Shown piece by piece: positions 61,332 through 64,000 of a stretch of DNA of 64,000 nt (within the stretch, counting starts at the first letter, position 1; every line of letters begins with the position of its first letter). The notes beneath the pieces were generated by a model. It saw only the letters and a program-made list of their open reading frames with translations, was not told the DNA's origin and did no database searches. Made by a program: the position numbers and the translations under genes. The stretch is from CAVWTN01 sp963757945. GTDB taxonomy: Bacteria; Vulcanimicrobiota; Vulcanimicrobiia; Vulcanimicrobiales; Vulcanimicrobiaceae. The stretch is from the NCBI GenBank assembly GCA_963757945.1, contig CAVWTN010000002.1, forward strand, positions 2,294,001 to 2,358,000, written 5' to 3'.

Positions 61332-62353
61332 GCAGCCACGACCTCACTGCGACCGCGAAAGCGATGGTCGCGCCCGGCCGCGGCATTCTGGCCGCCGACG
61401 AAAGCACCGGCACCTGTCACAAACGATTTCAGAAGCTCGGCATCCCCCTGACCGTCGAAGCGCGCCAGGCCTATCGCGAGTTACTGTTCACCACACGCAA
61501 CCTGGGCCGCGCGATCAGCGGCGTGATCCTGTTCGACGAGACAATTCGCCAGTCGAAGAAGGATGGAACGCCGTTCACGAAGGTGCTCGAAGACCAGGGG
61601 ATCCTCCCCGGCATCAAGCTGGATAAAGGGCCGGTGAAGCTCCCGTTCACGAACGGCGAAAAGATCACCGAAGGCCTCGACGGTCTGGCGGCCCGGATCG
61701 ACGAGTACGTCACGCTTGGGGCGAAGTTCGCCAAGTGGCGCGCCGTCATCGATATCGGCGCCGGGATCCCGAGCGACCGCGCGATCCGCGCGAACGCGCA
61801 GGCTCTCGCGCGCTATGCGGCGCTCTGCCAGGCCGGTGGTCTCGTGCCGATCGTCGAGCCGGAGGTCCTCATGGACGGCGATCATACGCTCGAACGGAGC
61901 CGTGAAGTTCACGAGCGCGTGTTACGCACCGTCTTCGAGGAACTCGCCGAAGCGGGCGTCACGCTCGAAGAGATGATCCTCAAACCGAGCATGGTGATCT
62001 CCGGCGCAGCGGCGGCGGAGCAGGCGCCGGTCTCGGCAGTCGCGAGCGCGACGCTCGAAACGCTGTTGCGCACCGTTCCCGCGGCGGTCCCGGGGATCGC
62101 GTTCCTTTCGGGCGGCCAGAGCGACGAACTCGCCGCAGCGCACTTGAACCAGATCAACGTGCTCGCCGCCGGGCGGGCGCCGTGGGCGCTGACGTTCTCC
62201 TACGGGCGTGCGCTCCACCAGGCAGCGATGAACGCCTGGAAGGGTCTCGAGACGAACTGGGCCGCCGGTCAATCGGAGTTGGCAAAGCGCGCCCGCTGCA
62301 ATAGCGCCGCGGCGCTCGGCCAGTACGATCCCGCGCTGGAGTCGGCCGCCTAA
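61328..62353 (+). CDS. fba: Class I fructose-bisphosphate aldolase
   Basis: A 341-residue Schiff-base aldolase of the animal/plant type, not the zinc class II enzyme. Conserved parts are GRGILAADESTGTCHKRF, the lysine in AKFAKWRAVIDIG, VPIVEPEVLMDGDH and the Schiff-base lysine in MILKPSMV, with FLSGGQSDELA. With GlpX it catalyses adjacent steps through fructose 1,6-bisphosphate. It overlaps glpX by 4 nt. Confidence 0.97.
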   Translation: MSSHDLTATAKAMVAPGRGILAADESTGTCHKRFQKLGIPLTVEARQAYRELLFTTRNLGRAISGVILFDETIRQSKKDGTPFTKVLEDQGILPGIKLDKGPVKLPFTNGEKITEGLDGLAARIDEYVTLGAKFAKWRAVIDIGAGIPSDRAIRANAQALARYAALCQAGGLVPIVEPEVLMDGDHTLERSREVHERVLRTVFEELAEAGVTLEEMILKPSMVISGAAAAEQAPVSAVASATLETLLRTVPAAVPGIAFLSGGQSDELAAAHLNQINVLAAGRAPWALTFSYGRALHQAAMNAWKGLETNWAAGQSELAKRARCNSAAALGQYDPALESAA

Positions 62354-62383
62354 CGCCGGTCGCCCCACTCGGAGAAAAGCGAA

Positions 62384-62409
62384 AAACGGCGCTGTGGACG
62401 GCGCCGTTT
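62384..62409 (+). terminator. Terminator of the glpX-fba unit
   Basis: AAACGGCGC (62384-62392) and GCGCCGTTT (62401-62409) form a perfect 9-bp stem with an 8-nt loop, 30 nt after the aldolase stop. The 3' side continues TTTCTCGTT, a weak U-rich tail; the A-rich 5' side would also serve a convergent transcript. Confidence 0.75.
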
Positions 62410-62747
62410 CTCGTTCCGTGTCGCGACTAGCGGTGTGTTTCCCGCCGTGCGACGACGTATCCGCAACGTTGCTCGTACGTTGCGGAAATGGCTGCGGCTG
62501 CGAGGATGATAAAGAGATCCAGGACGATTTGCGGCACGATAATGAGGCCCCGTACTTAAACGACGACTGCAAGGAGGTGCGATAACGGGCCCGGGCCTGC
62601 GCCCAGGCTTACTCTCTCTATCGGAGTTTGCGCCGAGGCGCCGCAGCGCTTTTGCAGACTCTTTACACGTCCTATGGACCGCTTCGGCCGTTCGTTGGAT
62701 GGGCCCCGATGTGGGCGAACCTAATTCGTCCGACGAAAGTCGGATAT
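62410..62747. other. Gene-free stretch before aceE
   Basis: This 338-nt gap holds a perfect 10-bp hairpin (62460-62469 and 62477-62486, TCCGCAACGT/ACGTTGCGGA). It also holds a small GNRA-loop hairpin just before the aceE start. A Cys-rich 63-codon frame across 62394-62585 is not convincing as a gene. A promoter for aceE must lie here, but I could not fix its boxes. Confidence 0.5.
62729..62744 (+). promoter_or_regulatory. GAAA-tetraloop hairpin immediately before the aceE start
   Basis: TCCGAC-GAAA-GTCGGA forms a 6-bp stem capped by a stable GNRA loop, ending 3 nt before the first ATG of aceE, in the place where a Shine-Dalgarno is expected. It may modulate translation or be a protein or RNA contact site. 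Confidence 0.5.
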
Positions 62748-64000
62748 ATGATGCCGCTGACGGACCCCGACCCCAACGAAACCATCGAATGGCTCGACGC
62801 GCTGGACGGCGTGCTGGCCGAGGAAGGGCCCGCGCGCGCGCGGGCGCTGCTCGAGCGCCTCGTCGAACGCGCGCAGGCCGGCGGCGCCCCGGTGGAGCTG
62901 GGCGTCCAAACGCCGTACGTCAACACGATCCCAGTCTCAAAGCAGCCGCCGATGCCCGGCAGCTTCGAGATGGAGACGCGCCTGCGGCATTACGTTCGCT
63001 GGAACGCGATGGCGATGGTGGTCAGGGCGAACCGGGAATCCTCGGAACTGGGCGGACACGTCGCGAGCTTCGCCTCCTCCGCGACGCTCTACGACGTCGG
63101 GCTCAACCACTTTTTCCGGGCGCCCAGCGAAGGGCACGCGGGCGACCTCGTGTACTTCCAGGGTCACTCCTCGCCGGGAGTTTACGCTCGCGCGTTTCTC
63201 GAGGGGCGCATCTCCGAGGAGCAACTCGTCAATTTCCGTCAGGAGGTCGGCGGGCGCGGGCTCTCGTCGTACCCGCATCCCTGGCTGATGCCGGATTTCT
63301 GGCAGTTCGCGGTCGTCTCGATGGGCCTGGGGCCGATTCAAGCGATCTACCAGGCGCGCTTCATGAAGTACCTGCACAATCGCGGCATCGCGGACATGAC
63401 GGGCCGCAAAGTGTGGGCGTTCCTCGGCGACGGTGAAGCGGACGAGCCGGAATCGCTCGGAGCGATCTCCGTCGCCTCCCGCGAGCAACTCGACAATCTG
63501 ATCTTCGTCGTCAATTGCAACCTGCAGCGACTCGACGGCCCGGTGCGCGGGAACGGCAAGATCATCCAAGAGCTCGAGCGCGTGTTCCGCGGCGCGGGCT
63601 GGAACGTGATCAAGCTGATCTGGGGCCGCAATTGGGATCCGCTGCTCGCGAAGGACCGCTCGGGGCGGCTCGTGCAGCTGATGACGGAGTGCGTCGACGG
63701 CGACTACCAGACGTTCAAATCCAAGAACGGCGCGTACGTGCGCGAACACTTCTTCGGGCGCTACCCGGAGACCGCCGCGCTCGTGGCGGATTGGACGGAC
63801 GAACAGATTTGGGCGCTGCAACGCGGCGGCCACGACCCCGGCAAGGTGTACGCCGCCTACGATGCCGCCTCCAAGCATGTGGGCGCTCCCAGCGTCGTCC
63901 TGGCGAAGACGATCAAGGGCTATGGAATGGGCCCGGCGGGCGAGGGCCAGAACATCGCGCACCAGCAGAAGCATCTCGACCTCGACGCGATGCGCACGTT
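62748..64000 (+). CDS. aceE: Pyruvate dehydrogenase E1 component, homodimeric type, 3' end outside the window
   Basis: The first about 417 residues of an enzyme usually near 890 are present. It starts at ATG 62748 (or 62751) with DPNETIEWLDALDGVLAEEG. Typical AceE regions follow: LRHYVRWNAMAMVVRAN, then YFQGHSSPGVYARAFLEGR. The thiamine diphosphate motif is GDGEADEPES, with NLQRLDGPVRGNGKIIQELE after it. E1 decarboxylates pyruvate and passes the acetyl group to lipoyl E2. E2/E3 genes, if linked, lie beyond the right edge. Confidence 0.95.
   Translation, partial: MMPLTDPDPNETIEWLDALDGVLAEEGPARARALLERLVERAQAGGAPVELGVQTPYVNTIPVSKQPPMPGSFEMETRLRHYVRWNAMAMVVRANRESSELGGHVASFASSATLYDVGLNHFFRAPSEGHAGDLVYFQGHSSPGVYARAFLEGRISEEQLVNFRQEVGGRGLSSYPHPWLMPDFWQFAVVSMGLGPIQAIYQARFMKYLHNRGIADMTGRKVWAFLGDGEADEPESLGAISVASREQLDNLIFVVNCNLQRLDGPVRGNGKIIQELERVFRGAGWNVIKLIWGRNWDPLLAKDRSGRLVQLMTECVDGDYQTFKSKNGAYVREHFFGRYPETAALVADWTDEQIWALQRGGHDPGKVYAAYDAASKHVGAPSVVLAKTIKGYGMGPAGEGQNIAHQQKHLDLDAMRT

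Noticed and set aside
62394..62585. 63-codon frame with several Cys residues before aceE
   Set aside because: Its start lies inside the fba terminator, it crosses another perfect hairpin, has no Shine-Dalgarno and no family resemblance.

Overview
The window is high-GC, almost fully coding DNA from a diderm bacterium. It encodes outer-membrane-type beta-barrels, lipoproteins with lipoboxes, and periplasmic binding proteins. Gene content (split nuoC/nuoD, class I FBP aldolase with GlpX, a homodimeric pyruvate dehydrogenase E1) and codon usage would fit an uncultured soil lineage such as Eremiobacterota (WPS-2), but no rRNA or marker here proves that. No tRNA, rRNA, CRISPR array or transposase gene was found.

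Layout. 1-5 kb: a partial phosphohexomutase, an alpha/beta hydrolase, a PAS-GAF-GGDEF-EAL protein with a degenerate EAL domain, and a secreted SH3-like protein. 5.2-8 kb: ammonium transporter, a 44-residue membrane peptide, a long inverted repeat and a porin. 8-11 kb: a cobalamin uptake locus, with btuCD behind a B12 riboswitch and btuF divergent. 10.9-15 kb: HflX, a lipoprotein protease, a propeller lipoprotein and a small lipoprotein. 15-31.5 kb: a complete nuoA-N operon for complex I, with a LysE-type exporter between nuoD and nuoE and an esterase after nuoN. 32-33.6 kb: an acyl-CoA synthetase. 33.8-45.6 kb: a six-gene surface operon of secreted DUF11-type repeat proteins around a large outer-membrane barrel. 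45.6-52 kb: RidA, aldo/keto reductase, a PLP decarboxylase, an atypical glutamine synthetase-like ligase and its PucR-type regulator. 52-55.5 kb: a probable magnesium operon (M-box, PRC/MgtE-N/CBS protein, divergent Nramp, racemase-like protein). 55.5-64 kb: inositol monophosphatase, phosphodiesterase, an orphan TRAP binding protein, an SDR, then glpX-fba and aceE (cut by the window end).

The most unusual feature is a family of four long hairpin modules in two inverted pairs: 25.26-25.78 kb, splitting nuoK from nuoL, and 31.49-31.96 kb. Each module has a 33-36 nt outer inverted repeat whose sequence differs between copies yet stays self-complementary. Inside is a 13-bp hairpin with the core TTTTCGCA-TCC-TGCGAAAA whose outer base pairs also co-vary. 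At both loci the plus strand switches from C-rich on the left to G-rich on the right. NuoL, next to the first pair, has Gly in place of the key TM5 glutamate, by what could be a single GAG to GGG change.

The second notable system is the M-box operon, where Mg2+ sensing RNA, an MgtE-like regulatory protein without its membrane domain, and a non-canonical Nramp suggest a two-part magnesium importer. The third is the DUF11/beta-barrel surface operon, for which no function can be assigned from sequence.
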